Assembly (NCBI GenBank): GCA_903813345.2
Contig: CAIIXF020000158.1
Coordinates: 52,793 to 114,000, forward strand
From: Owenia fusiformis
Taxonomy: Eukaryota > Annelida > Polychaeta > Sabellida > Oweniidae
DNA: 61,208 nt
Direction: 5' to 3'
Made by a program: the position numbers and the translations under genes. Below the pieces are notes generated by a model. The model saw only the letters and a program-made list of their open reading frames with translations. It was not told the DNA's origin and ran no database searches. Positions 1 to 12,800 of this stretch are shown piece after piece (position 1 is the stretch's first letter; every line of letters starts with the position of its first letter).

Positions 1-1020
1 TTGGTTTTGACCTTTGACCTTTTATTGGACCTTCAGTGACCTTCGAAAGGTCAAAAAAATGATTTTTCAAATTGATTGTCTTAATTCAAATTTAGGTATA
101 TTTAGTCATAAAAGACATACTGAGTTCTAAAAAAGTAAATTTTGCAAGGTCAAAGGTCAAGGTCATCAAAGTAAATCACAAACTATGTTATCCAAGTTTC
201 TCAAAGTTAGAGACTACAAATTAATATTTTTAGAAGAAAGTCAGCATATATAATCCCCCAAAGATTCTACACATATTAGCAATTGATTATCTATTAAAAT
301 TTTGCCCCAGTTTTGAGGTATAGGAGCTCAAAAACTGAAAAAAGGTCAAAATTCAAAAATTTTCAAGCTCAAATTTCAACTTGCTTCAAATTGGCCAAAC
401 TTTTTTAAAAATCATCTACAAGATGCCTGATGTTTATATACGACCTTAGATTTGAGGTTTGACATTTGGCTGACCTTCAAATTGTCAAAAACGCCTACGG
501 GGCCTCCTTAAGATATTCTTTATTATTTATTCCATCCGGGACCTTTTCTCCTACTTCCAACTAGCTTTCAACTAGCTACTAGATAGATACTCCTACTAGG
601 GACCTGGACTGTACTTGGCGGGAAAGGAAATTTTATCTAGGTCAAGGTCAGAATCTAGGTCAAATCAAAGCTTTTTCAAGTTTCTCAAATCCTGACACTA
701 CACTTCAATATTTTTGGCTGAATACAGCTAGATATAAGTATTCTATTAGTGTGAGCCTTTTGCCGTCTCGATGAAATTTGCTCAGATTTTGAGATAGTGA
801 ACGTTAAAAAAGGTCTTTTTCAACTTGCTTCAAATTGACCAAATTTTTATTCAAAATCATCTACAAGTTCCGAAGAGTTGAAATCTGACCTTAGATTTTA
901 CCTTTAACCTTTGGTTGACATTCAGTGACCTTAGAAAGGTAAAAAAGTTGATTTTTTAAATTGATGTTCTGGATTCAAATTTAGGTATATTTATTCACAA
1001 TAGGGAATATTCACATTCTA
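1..1020. repeat. AGGTCA-rich satellite, ~445-bp units (left block)
   Basis: The block starting with a 'gaccttcagtgacctt' motif near 32 recurs near 917, about two periods apart, and is related to the block at 42120-43000, where the unit period is about 455 bp. Units carry many AGGTCA or TGACCT half-sites. At 146-165 three AGGTCA copies lie in direct order, the first two 1 bp apart and the last two abutting. About 110 bp at 486-600 (more GC-rich, ending near 'ggcgggaaagg') does not match the other units and may be a small insertion. No coding potential is seen. Confidence 0.75.
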
Positions 1021-2249
1021 ATATAAAACTTGAACACCTGCAGTAGTTCAATCAAAGCACAGAAGAAATCATTTAAAGTACATTATAATATGAATTTGTA
1101 TATATTTATTAAAATATTTATCCATGTAGGTCTAATGAATTACATTACAAGAATTAAAGAAACAAATCGTATTAGAAAATGAGTTTCTACAAACAGATAT
1201 AAACAAACAGATGAACACATGCCAGACTCCAAAATAAGTACAACATGAACCTTGCATTTATATACAATGTCATACAAACACCAATGTGCATGTAATAACA
1301 CAGAAATATGCATAAAATCTCAATCTAATGATATAAGACAGCATATACTTATTCTATTATATAGGACAGTTGTTATGACAGAGCACAGTATGTACTTTTA
1401 ACTCATTTTATGATATGGAACTGTTGTAAACTTAATTCCAATTAAAATGTTTTCCTTAACACATTGAATTGTTTTAGAAAACCTAAAAGTTGTATGACAG
1501 AGAAGTAAATAAATTATCAATGTGAGACTGTTTTAAATGATTATTTGTTATTTGCATTTATATACAATGGTTCCTCTTGGCAATTATAATGTCCCAGATT
1601 TGGATGATGTCAAGTAAAGGTTATGTCACAGAATGTGTTAGGCATATGTATCATTATTCAGTTTTTATTTATTCAGTCCATTGGATGTTGTTTAGAGCGA
1701 TATCCTATCAAGGATAGGCATTTACAGTTGTTCAGCTTATGCCCAAAGACAGCAATGATGTATGTATATACTTTAGTAGTCCCTTGTGCTGATATGAGTT
1801 ACATCATATGACATAATAATGAACATTCTGTTAAATAGTACACTTTTCACTTTCATGGCTTCCAGGCACTCATTTGTGGCAATTCACAGTGATAATATAA
1901 GGATGACATATATGGTATAATAATATTCCTTAGTCAGTCATACATGCTTCACATGCTGAATAAAAATATAGTTTAGTTCATCAGTTGATGTCTCAAGATG
2001 GAATTCACTAAACAGTTGCTAAATCACTATTCAGATTGATTGCATGGTTTAGGACATCTCAGAGTTACTATTTTCTGCTGCAGGTTGTTAGCTGTCAAGT
2101 AGATGTTCACACAATATAGTTATTGCATTATTCATATACACTTACAATAATCACCATTTATACACTTATGAAACTGTTAGATACAATGTTATTGGTACAA
2201 CAGTTTTTACATCATATAATGTAATGCAATAAGATAACAATAATAGCTT
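1021..2249. other. AT-rich non-coding stretch, nothing recognised
   Basis: No open frame here resembles a known protein; the longest (1623-1811) is 62 codons with no recognisable domain. I see no clear tandem structure. Faint motifs of array A (for example 'gttgtcacat') appear towards the right end, so it may be very old satellite. Confidence 0.5.
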
Positions 2250-3240
2250 GGTATAATTGACAATCATAAAGTCAAAAGTTGTAGCTTCTGGGTATACTAT
2301 ATCTACAATATGTACACAGTCTCATGGCAAAAAGTAAATATTATCTCTTCAAAGAGTATCATTGCTATACAAAGCTACAGTTTTATGCTATATACTTATA
2401 TTACCTATTCAAGTTAGTGTGTGAGAGCATAATGCAATAACAATGACGCAATTAAATGCTGTATTCAGCTAAATTTAGCAACAGTTGTCACATACCATAA
2501 TATAATAAATGCAACATACCAAAAGTTGTGACATGTCATGAAGTAGAGATTGCAACCTCAAAGAATATCATTTAAAATGGTCACATACCAATAAGTATAT
2601 TGCAACTTGAGAGTGTCATGGAGTTAATGGTTTCTAAAGATGTAATCAAATACCGCATACCAAAGGTTGCAATTTTGTCACATGAGATGGAATAGCAATT
2701 GTAGCATGATAACATAATTTAGTACACAGAGTTGCAGATAATTACTTCTAATCAACAGTTAATACAAAGTTGCAATTGAACATAACTAACAAACAGTTGC
2801 TACATGGTAAAAAACTATGACTCAACCAATGTAAGTCTTGGATTCAATGTACATATATTATACAATTATTACACATTATTCATCATATATTATACTTCAG
2901 AGTACAACATAGTAATATTATACAAGCTATTAGTTGTCACATGGTCAAACCATGAAGTACCATGATTTAGAACTTCAGGGCATAACATTATCATATTGTT
3001 CAGAACTGCAATTCAAGAGCAAATAAAAGTTGTCACATGGTAAAGTAACATTACTGGTATATTATACAAAGCTGCAATTGAAGACAATCAAGAGTTGTCA
3101 AATGATAACAAGCATAATATTACATATTCAATGTCAGGGTATAATATTTTTGTATTACATACAGATACAATTAAGGTCACCATACACTTGGCGGACATTC
3201 TCAGACTTTGTTCGTTTTGTCTGAGTTCTTCCACTGTTGT
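2250..3240. repeat. Degenerate left edge of array A
   Basis: Recognisable but strongly diverged pieces of the array A unit recur here: 'caaagctgcaattgaa', 'gttgtcacatggt', 'aaccatgaagta'. They are irregularly spaced and separated by unrelated AT-rich sequence. Divergence rises to the left, as expected for the old edge of a satellite that is homogenised only towards its centre. Confidence 0.65.
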
Positions 3241-5222
3241 CCGCTGGACATTATCAGATAAATACACAGGAGTAGCAATTGTAGCTTTAGAGTATAATAT
3301 ATTATATTATTTACAAAGCTACAATTGAAAACAACCAACAATTATCTCATGGTAACAAACCATGAAGTAACAATTGTACCTGCAGAGGATAACACACTTG
3401 TGTCAAACAGTTGTCATACAGAAGTAACAATTGTAGCTTTAGAGTATAATATGTTATATTATTTAGAAAGCTACAATTGAAAACAACCAACAATTATCTC
3501 ATGGTTACAAACCATGAAGTAACAGTTGTACCTGCAGAGGATAACACACTTGTGTCATACAGTTGTCACAAAGAAGTAACAGTTGTAGCTTTAGAGTAGG
3601 ATATATAATTTACAAAGCTACATTTGCAAGCAACCAACAACTGTCACATGGTATCAAACCATGAAGTAACAGTTGTATCTGCAGAGTATAACATACTTGT
3701 GTCATACAGTTGTCACACATAAGTAACAATTGTAGCTTTAGAATAATATATGATATTATTGACAAAGCTACAATTGAAAACAACCAACGACTGTCACATG
3801 TTAACAAACCATGAAGTAACAGTTGTATCTGCAGAGTATAACAAACTTATTGTGTCATACAGTTGTCAAACAGAAGTAACAATTGTAGCATTAGAGTATA
3901 ATATATTCTTTACAAAGCTGCAATTGCAAACAACCAACAACCGTCGCATGGTAACAAACTATGAAGTAACAGTTGTACCTGCAGAGTATAACACACTTGT
4001 GTCATACAGTTGTCACTCACTAGTAACAGTTGTAGCTTTAGAGTATAATATAGTATATTATTTACAAAGCTACAATTGAAAACAACCAACAATTATCTCA
4101 TGGTAACAAACCATGAAGTAACAGTTGTATCTGCAGAGTATAACACACTTGTGTCATACAGTTGTCACACAGAGGTAACAATTGTAGCTTTAGAGTATAA
4201 TATATTATATTATTTACAAAGCTACAATTGAAAACAACCAACAACTGTTACATGGTAACAAACCATAAAGTAACAGTTGTACTTGCATAGTATAGCACAC
4301 TTGTGTCATACAGTTGTCACACAGAAGTAACAATTGTAGCTTTAGAATAATATATGATATTATTGACAAAGCTACAATTGAAAACAACCAACAACTGTTA
4401 CATGGTAACAAACCATGAAGTAACAGTTGTACTTGCATAGTATAGCACACTTGTGTCACACAGTTGTCACACAGAAGTAACAATTGTAGCTTTAGAATAA
4501 TATATGATATTATTGACAAAGCTACAATTGAAAACAACCAACAACTGTCACATGGTAACAAACCATGAAGTAACAGTTGTATCTGCAGAGTATAACACAC
4601 TTGTGTCATACAGTTGTCACACAGAAGTAACAATTGTAGCTTTAGAGTATAATATATTATATTATATTATTTACAAAGCTACAATTGAAAACTACCAACA
4701 ACTGTCACATGGTAACAAACCATGAAGTGACAGTTGTACTTGCAGAGTATAACACACTTGTGTCACACAGTTGTCACACAGAAGTAACAATTGTAGCTTT
4801 AGAATAATATATGATATTATTGACAAAGCTACAATTGAAAACAACCAACAACTGTCACATGGTAACAAACCATGAAGTAACAGTTGTATCTGCAGAGTAT
4901 AACACACTTGTGTCGTACAGTTGTCACACAGAAGTAACAATTGTAGCTTTAGAATAATATATGTTATTATTGACAAAGCTACAATTGAAAACAACCAACG
5001 ACTGTCGCATGGTAACAAACCATGAAGTAACAGTTGTATCTGCAGAGTATAACACACTTATTGTGTCATACAGTTGTCAAACAGAAGTAACAATTGTAGC
5101 ATTAGAGTATAATATATTATATTATTTACAAAGCTACAATTGAAAACAACCAACAACTGTCACATGGTAACAAACTATGAAGTAACAGTTGTACCTGCAG
5201 AGTATAACACACTTGTGTCATC
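3241..5222. repeat. Tandem array A, ~150-bp satellite (about 13 units)
   Basis: The unit is defined by 'caaagctacaattgaaaaca', found for example at 4367, 4517, 4674 and 4823, giving steps of about 149-157 bp. Each unit contains several inverted repeats: 'aattgtagcttt' against 'aaagctacaatt', 'acaactgt' against 'acagttgt', and 'catggt' against 'accatg'. As a result translations of both strands look alike, which explains the many 60-140 codon open frames here; none is a gene. Units also carry a CTGCAG site. The array passes directly into array B near 5222. Confidence 0.9.
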
Positions 5223-5984
5223 ATGTCATTTTACTTAGTGATTGATTATGCAGTCAGTTGTTTATAAGAAACAAATTTTATCTTACAGTATATTGGGGCA
5301 CTATACATATGTCTCTCATCGGAAAAGTGTATGTTAATACAATGTTTGATTTCCTTAGTTGGCTAAATGGAGTGTTTTATCATTTTACTTAATGCTTGAT
5401 TCTGCAGTCAGTTGTTTATATGAAACAAATTTCATCTTGCAATATATTATGGCACTTTGTATATGTCTGTAATTGGTAATGTGTATCTTAATGCAATGTT
5501 TAATTTCCAAAGTTTGCCAAATGGAGTGTTTTATCATTTCACTTAGTGATTGATTCTGCAGTCAGTTGTTTATATGAAACAATTTTTATCTTGCAGTATA
5601 TCAGGGCACTATATATATGTCTGTCGTTGGTAATATGTATGTTAATACAATGTTTAATTTCCAAAGTTGGCTAAATTGAGTGTTTTATCATCTTATGTAG
5701 TAATTGATTCTGCAGTCAGTTGTTTATATGAAACAAATTTTATCTTGCAGTATATCAGGGCACTATATATATGTCTGTCATTGGTAATATGTAGGTTAAT
5801 ACAATGTATAATTTCCAAAGTTGAAAACACTATATATTGTCTGTCATTGGTAATGTGTATCTTAATACAATGTTTAATTTCCAAAGTTGGCTAAATGGAG
5901 TGTTTTATCATTTTATGTAGTGATTGAATCTGCAGTCACTTGTTTATATGAAACAAATGTTATCTTGAATGTATATCAGGGCAC

Positions 5985-6538
5985 TATATATATATATATT
6001 TATCCCATACTTGGACGTGTTACGGGTACATAAAGCCGGTTTGTAAAAACTTATATTTTCATCAGCGGGCAGATATAGCTTTACGTCCCGCTCTGAGCGG
6101 GCAGATATAGTATATCTGCCCGCTACGTCATAATCGCTGTTTCCGTATTGGTTCTTTTTTGTAACGTTCGCATACTGTAAACGACAATGGAGAAAAACGC
6201 AGACAATCACCGGATCTGTTTGATGCTTTAAAGAAGGGAAGGAGCAGTATACCCCGTTAATAATCAAAGATTTGAACAGGAAAAGAAACAAGAATACAAA
6301 ACTTCACATGAATATTTTAAAATAATTCTACGGTTGGTTGCGAAGTTTCTGAACTGGCCAATTGAACAATGTGATTGGTATGGGATAAACAGATCATCCT
6401 ATAGTCGGTTCAGGATATTTGGATTATCCCTTGGCCAATATTATATATCTACCCTCGGGACCTACGGCCCTCGGGCAGATATATTATATTGGCCTCGGGA
6501 TAATCCCAATATCCCGAACCTCATATAGGATAATCTCT
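5985..6538. mobile_element. Hairpin-rich insertion inside array B
   Basis: Array B stops in the 'gggcactatatatata' part of a unit and resumes at about 6539 with 'tatatctgtcattggtaat'. The ~550 bp between is more GC-rich and unlike any neighbour. It holds a perfect palindrome at 6096-6124 (14-bp arms, 1-bp centre, 'agcgggcagatata') and a long imperfect hairpin at 6398-6530 whose arms share 'ggttc', 'ggatatt' and 'ggattatccc'. No transposase is seen and exact ends are uncertain because the flanks are TA-rich. It is probably a non-autonomous DNA transposon, class unknown. Confidence 0.6.
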
Positions 6539-7070
6539 ATATCTGTCATTGGTAATATGTATGTTAATACAATGTTTAATTTCCAAAGTTGGCTAAATGG
6601 AGTGTTTTATCATTTTACTTAATTTCCAAGGTTGGCTAAATAGAATGTTTTATCATTTTATGTAGTGATTGATTCTGAAGTCAGTTGTTTATATGAAACA
6701 AATTTTATCTTGCAGTATATCAGGGCACTACATATATGGAGTGTTTTATCATTTTACTTAGTGATTGATTCTGCAGTCAAGTGTTAATAATGAGGTAACA
6801 CTGTATATCAATGCACTATTTATATGTCATTGGTAATATGAATGTTAATACAATGTTTAATTTCCAAAGTTGGCTAAATGGAGTGTTTTATCAGTTTACT
6901 TAATGCTTGATTCTGCAGTCAGTTGTTTATATGAAACAAATTTTATCTTGCAGTATATCAATGCACTTCATATATGTCTGTAATTAGTAATGTGTATCTT
7001 AATACAATGTTTAATTTCCAAAGTTTGCCAAATGGAGTGTTTTATCATTTCACTTAACAATTGATTCTGC

Positions 7071-8528
7071 AGTACAATGTTTAATTTCCAAAGTTGGCTA
7101 AATGGAGTGTTTTATCACTTTATGTAGTGATTGATTCTGCAGTCAGTTGTTTATATGAAGCAAATGTTATCTTGCAGTATATCGGGGCACTATATATATG
7201 TCTGTCATTGGTAATATGTATGTTAATACAATGTTTAATTTCCAAAGTTGGCTAAATGGAGTGTTTTATCATATTACTTAATGCTTGATTCTGCAGTCAG
7301 CTGTTTATATGAAACAAATTTTATCTTGCAGTATATCAGGGCACTTTATATATGTCTGTAATTGGTAATGTGTATCTTAATACAATGTTTAATTTCCAAA
7401 GTTTGCCAAATGGAGTGTTTTATCATTTCACTTAGTGATTGATTTTGCAGTCAGTTGTTTATATGAAACAAATTTTATCTTGCAGTATATCAGGGCACTA
7501 TATATATGTCTGTCATTGGTAATATGTATGTTAATACAATGTTTAATTTCCAAATTTGGCTAAATGGAGTTTTTTATCATTTTATGTAGTGATTGATTCT
7601 GCAGTCAGTTGTTTATATGAAACAAATTTTATCTTGCAGTATATCAGGACACTATATATATGTCTGTCATTGGTAATATGTATGTTAATACAATGTTAAA
7701 TTTCCAATGGAGTGTTTTATCATTTTACTTAGTGATTTATTCTGCAGTCAAGTGTTAATAATGAGGTAACACTGTATATCAATGCACTCAGGGCACTATA
7801 TATATGTCTGTCATTGGTAATATGTTTGTTAACACAATGTTTAATTTCCAATGGAGTGTTTTATCATTTTATGTAGTGATTGATTCTGCAGTCAGTTGTT
7901 TAAATGAAACAAATTTTATCTTGCAGTATATCAGGGCACTATATATATCTGTTATTGGTAATATGTATGTTAATACAATGTTTAATTTCCAAAGTTGGCT
8001 AATAGGAGTGTTATATCATTTTTGTAGTGATTGATTCTGCAGTCAGTTGTTCATATAAAACAAATGCTACCTTGCAGTATATCATGGCACTATATATGTA
8101 TGTCTGTCATTGGTAATGTGTATCTTAATACAATGTTCAATTTCCAAAGTTGGCTAAATGGAGTGTTTTATCATTTTATGTAGTGATTGATTCTGCAGTC
8201 AGTTGTTTACATGAAACAAATTTTATCTTGCAGTATATCAGGGCACTATATATATGTCTGTCATTGGTAATATGTATGTTAATACAATGTTTAATTTCCA
8301 AAGTTGGCTAAATGGAGTTTTTTTTATCATTTTATGTAGTGATTGATTCTGCAGTCAGTTGTTTAAATGAAACAAATTTAATCTTGCAGTATATCAGGGC
8401 ACTATATATATGTCTGTTATTGGTAATATGTATGTTAATACAATGTTTAATTTCCAAAGTTGGCTAAATGGAGTGTTATATCATTTTTTGTAGTGATTGA
8501 TTCTGCAGTCAGTTGTTTATATGACAAA
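7071..8528. repeat. Higher-order repeat in array B, copy 1
   Basis: A block of about nine B units starting with the unusual junction 'ttgattctgcagtacaatg' at 7071 recurs at 8529 with the same order of variant units, including the 'caagtgttaataatgaggt' variant. It is a segmental duplication within the satellite. Confidence 0.8.
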
Positions 8529-9838
8529 TTGATTCTGCAGTACAATGTTTAATTTCCAAAGTTGGCTAAATGGAGTGTTTTATCACTTTATGTAGTGATT
8601 GATTCTGCAGTCAGTTGTTTATATGAAGCAAATGTTATCTTGCAGTATATCGGGGCACTATATATATGTCTGTCATTGGTAATATGTATGTTAATACAAT
8701 GTTTAATTTCCAAAGTTGGCTAAATGGAGTTTTTTATCATTTTACTTAATGCTTGATTCTGCAGTCAGCTGTTTATATGAAACAAATTTTATCTTGCAGT
8801 ACATCAGGGCACTTTATATATGTCTGTAATTGGTAATGTGTATCTTAATACAATGTTTAATTTCCAAAGTTTGCCAAATGGAGTGTTTTATCATTTCACT
8901 TAGTGATTGATTTTGCAGTCAGTTGTTTATATGAAACAAATTTTATCTTGCAGTATATCAGGGCACTATATATATGTCTGTCATTGGTAATATGTATGTT
9001 AATACAATGTTTAATTTCCAAATTTGGCTAAATGGAGTTTTTTATCATTTTATGTAGTGATTGATTCTGCAGTCAGTTGTTTATATGAAACAAATTTTAT
9101 CTTGCAGTATATCAGGACACTATATATATGTCTGTCATTGGTAATATGTATGTTAATACAATGTTAAATTTCCAATGGAGAGTTTTATCATTTTACTTAG
9201 TGATTGATTCTGCAGTCAAGTGTTAATAATGAGGTAACACTGTATATCAATGCACTCAGGGCACTATATATATGTCTGTCATTGGTAATATGTTTGTTAA
9301 TACAATGTTTAATTTCCAATGGAGTGTTTTATCATTTTATGTAGTGATTGATTCTGCAGTCAGTTGTTTAAATGAAACAAATTTTATCTTGCAGTATATC
9401 AGGGCACTATATATATCTGTTATTGGTAATATGTATGTTAATACAATGTTTAATTTCCAAAGTTGGCTAAATGGAGTGTTATATCATTTTTGTAGTGATT
9501 GATTCTGCAGTCAGTTGTTCATATAAAACAAATGCTACCTTGCAGTATATCATGGCACTATATATGTATGTCTGTCATTGGTAATGTGTATCTTAATACA
9601 ATGTTTAATTTCCAAAGTTTGCTAAATGGAGTTTTTTTTATCATTTTATGTAGTGATTGATTCTGCAGTCAGTTGTTTAAATGAAACAAATTTAATCTTG
9701 CAGTATATCAGGGCACTATATATACGTCTGTTATTGGTAATATGTATGTTAATACAATGTTTAATTTCCAAAGTTGGCTAAATGGAGTGTTATATCATTT
9801 TTTGTAGTGATTGATTCTGCAGTCAGTTGTTTATATGA
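8529..9838. repeat. Higher-order repeat in array B, copy 2
   Basis: Second copy of the 7071-8528 block. It begins with the same odd junction and keeps the same order of variants, but lacks one ~155-bp unit corresponding to about 8140-8300 of copy 1. The 76-codon frames at 7804 and 9272 are matching positions 1468 bp apart. Confidence 0.8.
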
Positions 9839-12800
9839 AACAAATGCTATCTTGCAGTATATCAGGGCACTATATATGTATGTCTGTCATTGGTAATGTG
9901 TATCTTAATACAATGTTTAATTTCCAAAGTTGGCTAAATTGAGTGTTTTATCATTTCACTTAGTGATTGATTCTGCAGTCAGTTGTTTATATGAAACAAA
10001 TTTAATCTTGCAGTATATCAGGGCACTATATATATGTCTGTTATTGGTAATATGTATGTTAATACAATGTTTAATTTCCAAAGTTGGCTAAATGGAGTGT
10101 TATATCATTTTTTGTAGTGATTGATTCTGCAGTCAGTTGTTCATATGAAACAAATGCTACCTTGCAGTATATCAGGGCACTATATATGTATGTCTGTCAT
10201 TGGTAATGTGTATCTTAATACAATGTTCAATTTCCAAAGTTGGCTAAATGGAGTGTTATATCATTTTTTGTAGTGATTGATTCTGCAGTCAGTTGTTTAT
10301 ATGAAACAAATGCTATCTTGCAGTATATCAGGGCACTATATATGTATGTCTGTCATTGGTAATGTGTATCTTAATACAATGTTTAAATTCCAAAGTTGGC
10401 TAAATTGAGTGTTTTATCATTTCACTTAGTGATTGATTCTGCAGTCGGTTGTTTATATGAAACAAATTTAATCTTGAATTGCAGTATATCAGGGCACTAT
10501 ATATATGTCTGTTATTGGTAATATGTATGTTAATACAATGTTTAATTTCCAAAGTTGGCTAAATGGAGTGTTATATCATTTTTTGTAGTGATTGATTCTG
10601 CAGTCAGTTGTTCATATGAAACAAATGCTACCTTGCAGTATATCAGGGCACTATATATGTATGTCTGTCATTGGTAATGTGTATCTTAATACAATGTTCA
10701 ATTTCCAAAGTTGGCTAAATGGAGTTTTTTATCATTTTATGTAGTGATTGATTCTGCAGTCAGTTGTTTAAATGAAACAATTTTTATCTTGCAGTATATC
10801 AGGGCACTATATATATGTCTGTTATTGGTAATATGTATGTTAATACAATGTTTAATTTCCAAAGTTGGCTATATGGAGTGTTATATCATTTTTTGTAGTG
10901 ATTGATTCTGCAGTCAGTTGTTCATATGAAACAAATGCTACCTTGCAGTATATCAGGGCACTATATATAAGTCTGTTATTGGTAATATGTATGTTAATAC
11001 AATGTTTAATTTCCAAAGTTGGCTAAATGGAGTGTTATATCATTTTTTGTAGTGATTGATTCTGCAGTCAGTTGTTCATATGAAACAAATGCTACCTTGC
11101 AGTATATCAGGGCACTATATATATGTCTGTCATTGGTAATGTGTATCTTAATACAATGTTCAATTTCCAAAGTTGGCTAAATGGAGTGTTATATCATTTT
11201 TTGTAGTGATTGATTCTGCAGTCAGTTGTTTATATGAAACAAATGCTACCTTGCAGTATATCAGGGCACTATATATGTATGTCTGTCATTGGTAATGTGT
11301 ATCTTAATACAATGTTCAATTTCCAAAGTTGGCTAAATGGAGTGTTATATCATTTTTTGTAGTGATTGATTCTGCAGTCAGTTGTTCATATGAAACAAAT
11401 GCTACCTTGCAGTATATCAGGGCACTATATATGTATGTCTGTCATTGGTAATTTGTATGTAAATACAATGTTCAATTTCCAAAGTTGGCTAAATGGAGTG
11501 TTATATCATTTTTTGTAGTGATTGATTCTGCAGTCAGTTGTTTATATGAAACAAATGCTATCTTGCAGTATATCAGGGCACTATATATGTATGTCTGTCA
11601 TTGGTAATGTGTATCTTAATACAATGTTTAAATTCCAAAGTTGGCTAAATTGAGTATTTTATCATTTCACTTAGTGATTGATTCTGCAGTCGGTTGTTTA
11701 TATGAAACAAATTTAATCTTGCAGTATATCAGGGCACTATATATATGTCTGTTATTGGTAATATGTATGTTAATACAATGTTTAATTTCCAAAGTTGGCT
11801 AAATGGAGTGTTATATCATTTTTTGTAGTGATTGATTCTGCAGTCAGTTGTTCATATGAAACAAATGCTATCTTGCAGTATATCAGGGCACTATATATGT
11901 ATGTCTGTCATTGGTAATGTGTATCTTAATACAATGTTCAATTTCCAAAGTTGGCTAAATGGAGTGTTATATCATTTTTTGTAGTGATTGATTCTGCAGT
12001 CAGTTGTTTATATGAAACAAATGCTATCTTGCAGTATATCAGGGCACTATGTATGTATGTCTGTCATTGGTAATGTGTATCTTAATACAATGTTTAAATT
12101 CCAAAGTTGGCTAAATTGAGTGTTTTATCATTTCACTTAGTGATTGATTCTGCAGTCGGTTGTTTATATGAAACAAATTTAATCTTGCAGTATATCAGGG
12201 CACTATATATATGTCTGTTATTGGTAATATGTATGTTAATACAATGTTTAATTTCCAAAGTTGGCTAAATGGAGTGTTATATCATTTTTTGTAGTGATTG
12301 ATTCTGCAGTCAGTTGTTCATATGAAACAAATGCTACCTTGCAGTATATCAGGGCACTATATATGTATGCCTGTCATTGGTAATGTGTATCTTAATACAA
12401 TGTTCAATTTCCAAAGTTGGCTAAATGGAGTTTTTTATCATTTTATGTAGTGATTGATTCTGTAGTCAGTTGTTTAAATGAAACAAATTTTATCTTGCAG
12501 TATATCAGGGCACTATATATATGTCTGTTATTGGTAATATGTATGTTAATACAATGTTTAATTTCCAAAGTTGGCTAAATGGAGTGTTATATCATTTTTT
12601 GTAGTGATTGATTCTGCAGTCAGTTGTTCATATGAAACAAATGCTACCTTGCAGTATATCAGGGCACTATATATGTATGTCTGTCATTGGTAATGTGTAT
12701 CTTAATACACTGTTCAATTTCCAAAGTTGGCTAAATGGAGTGTTATATCATTTTTTGTAGTGATTGATTCTGCAGTCAGTTGTTTATATGAAACAAATGC

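Noticed and set aside
3610-5143. Open frames of 60-140 codons on both strands in array A
   Set aside because: They repeat with the satellite, read alike on both strands because the unit is self-complementary, and show no domain.
5944-6291. 115-codon minus-strand frame in the array B insertion
   Set aside because: It starts in array B sequence, crosses the insertion boundary and the palindrome, and resembles no family. A chance frame in GC-richer DNA.
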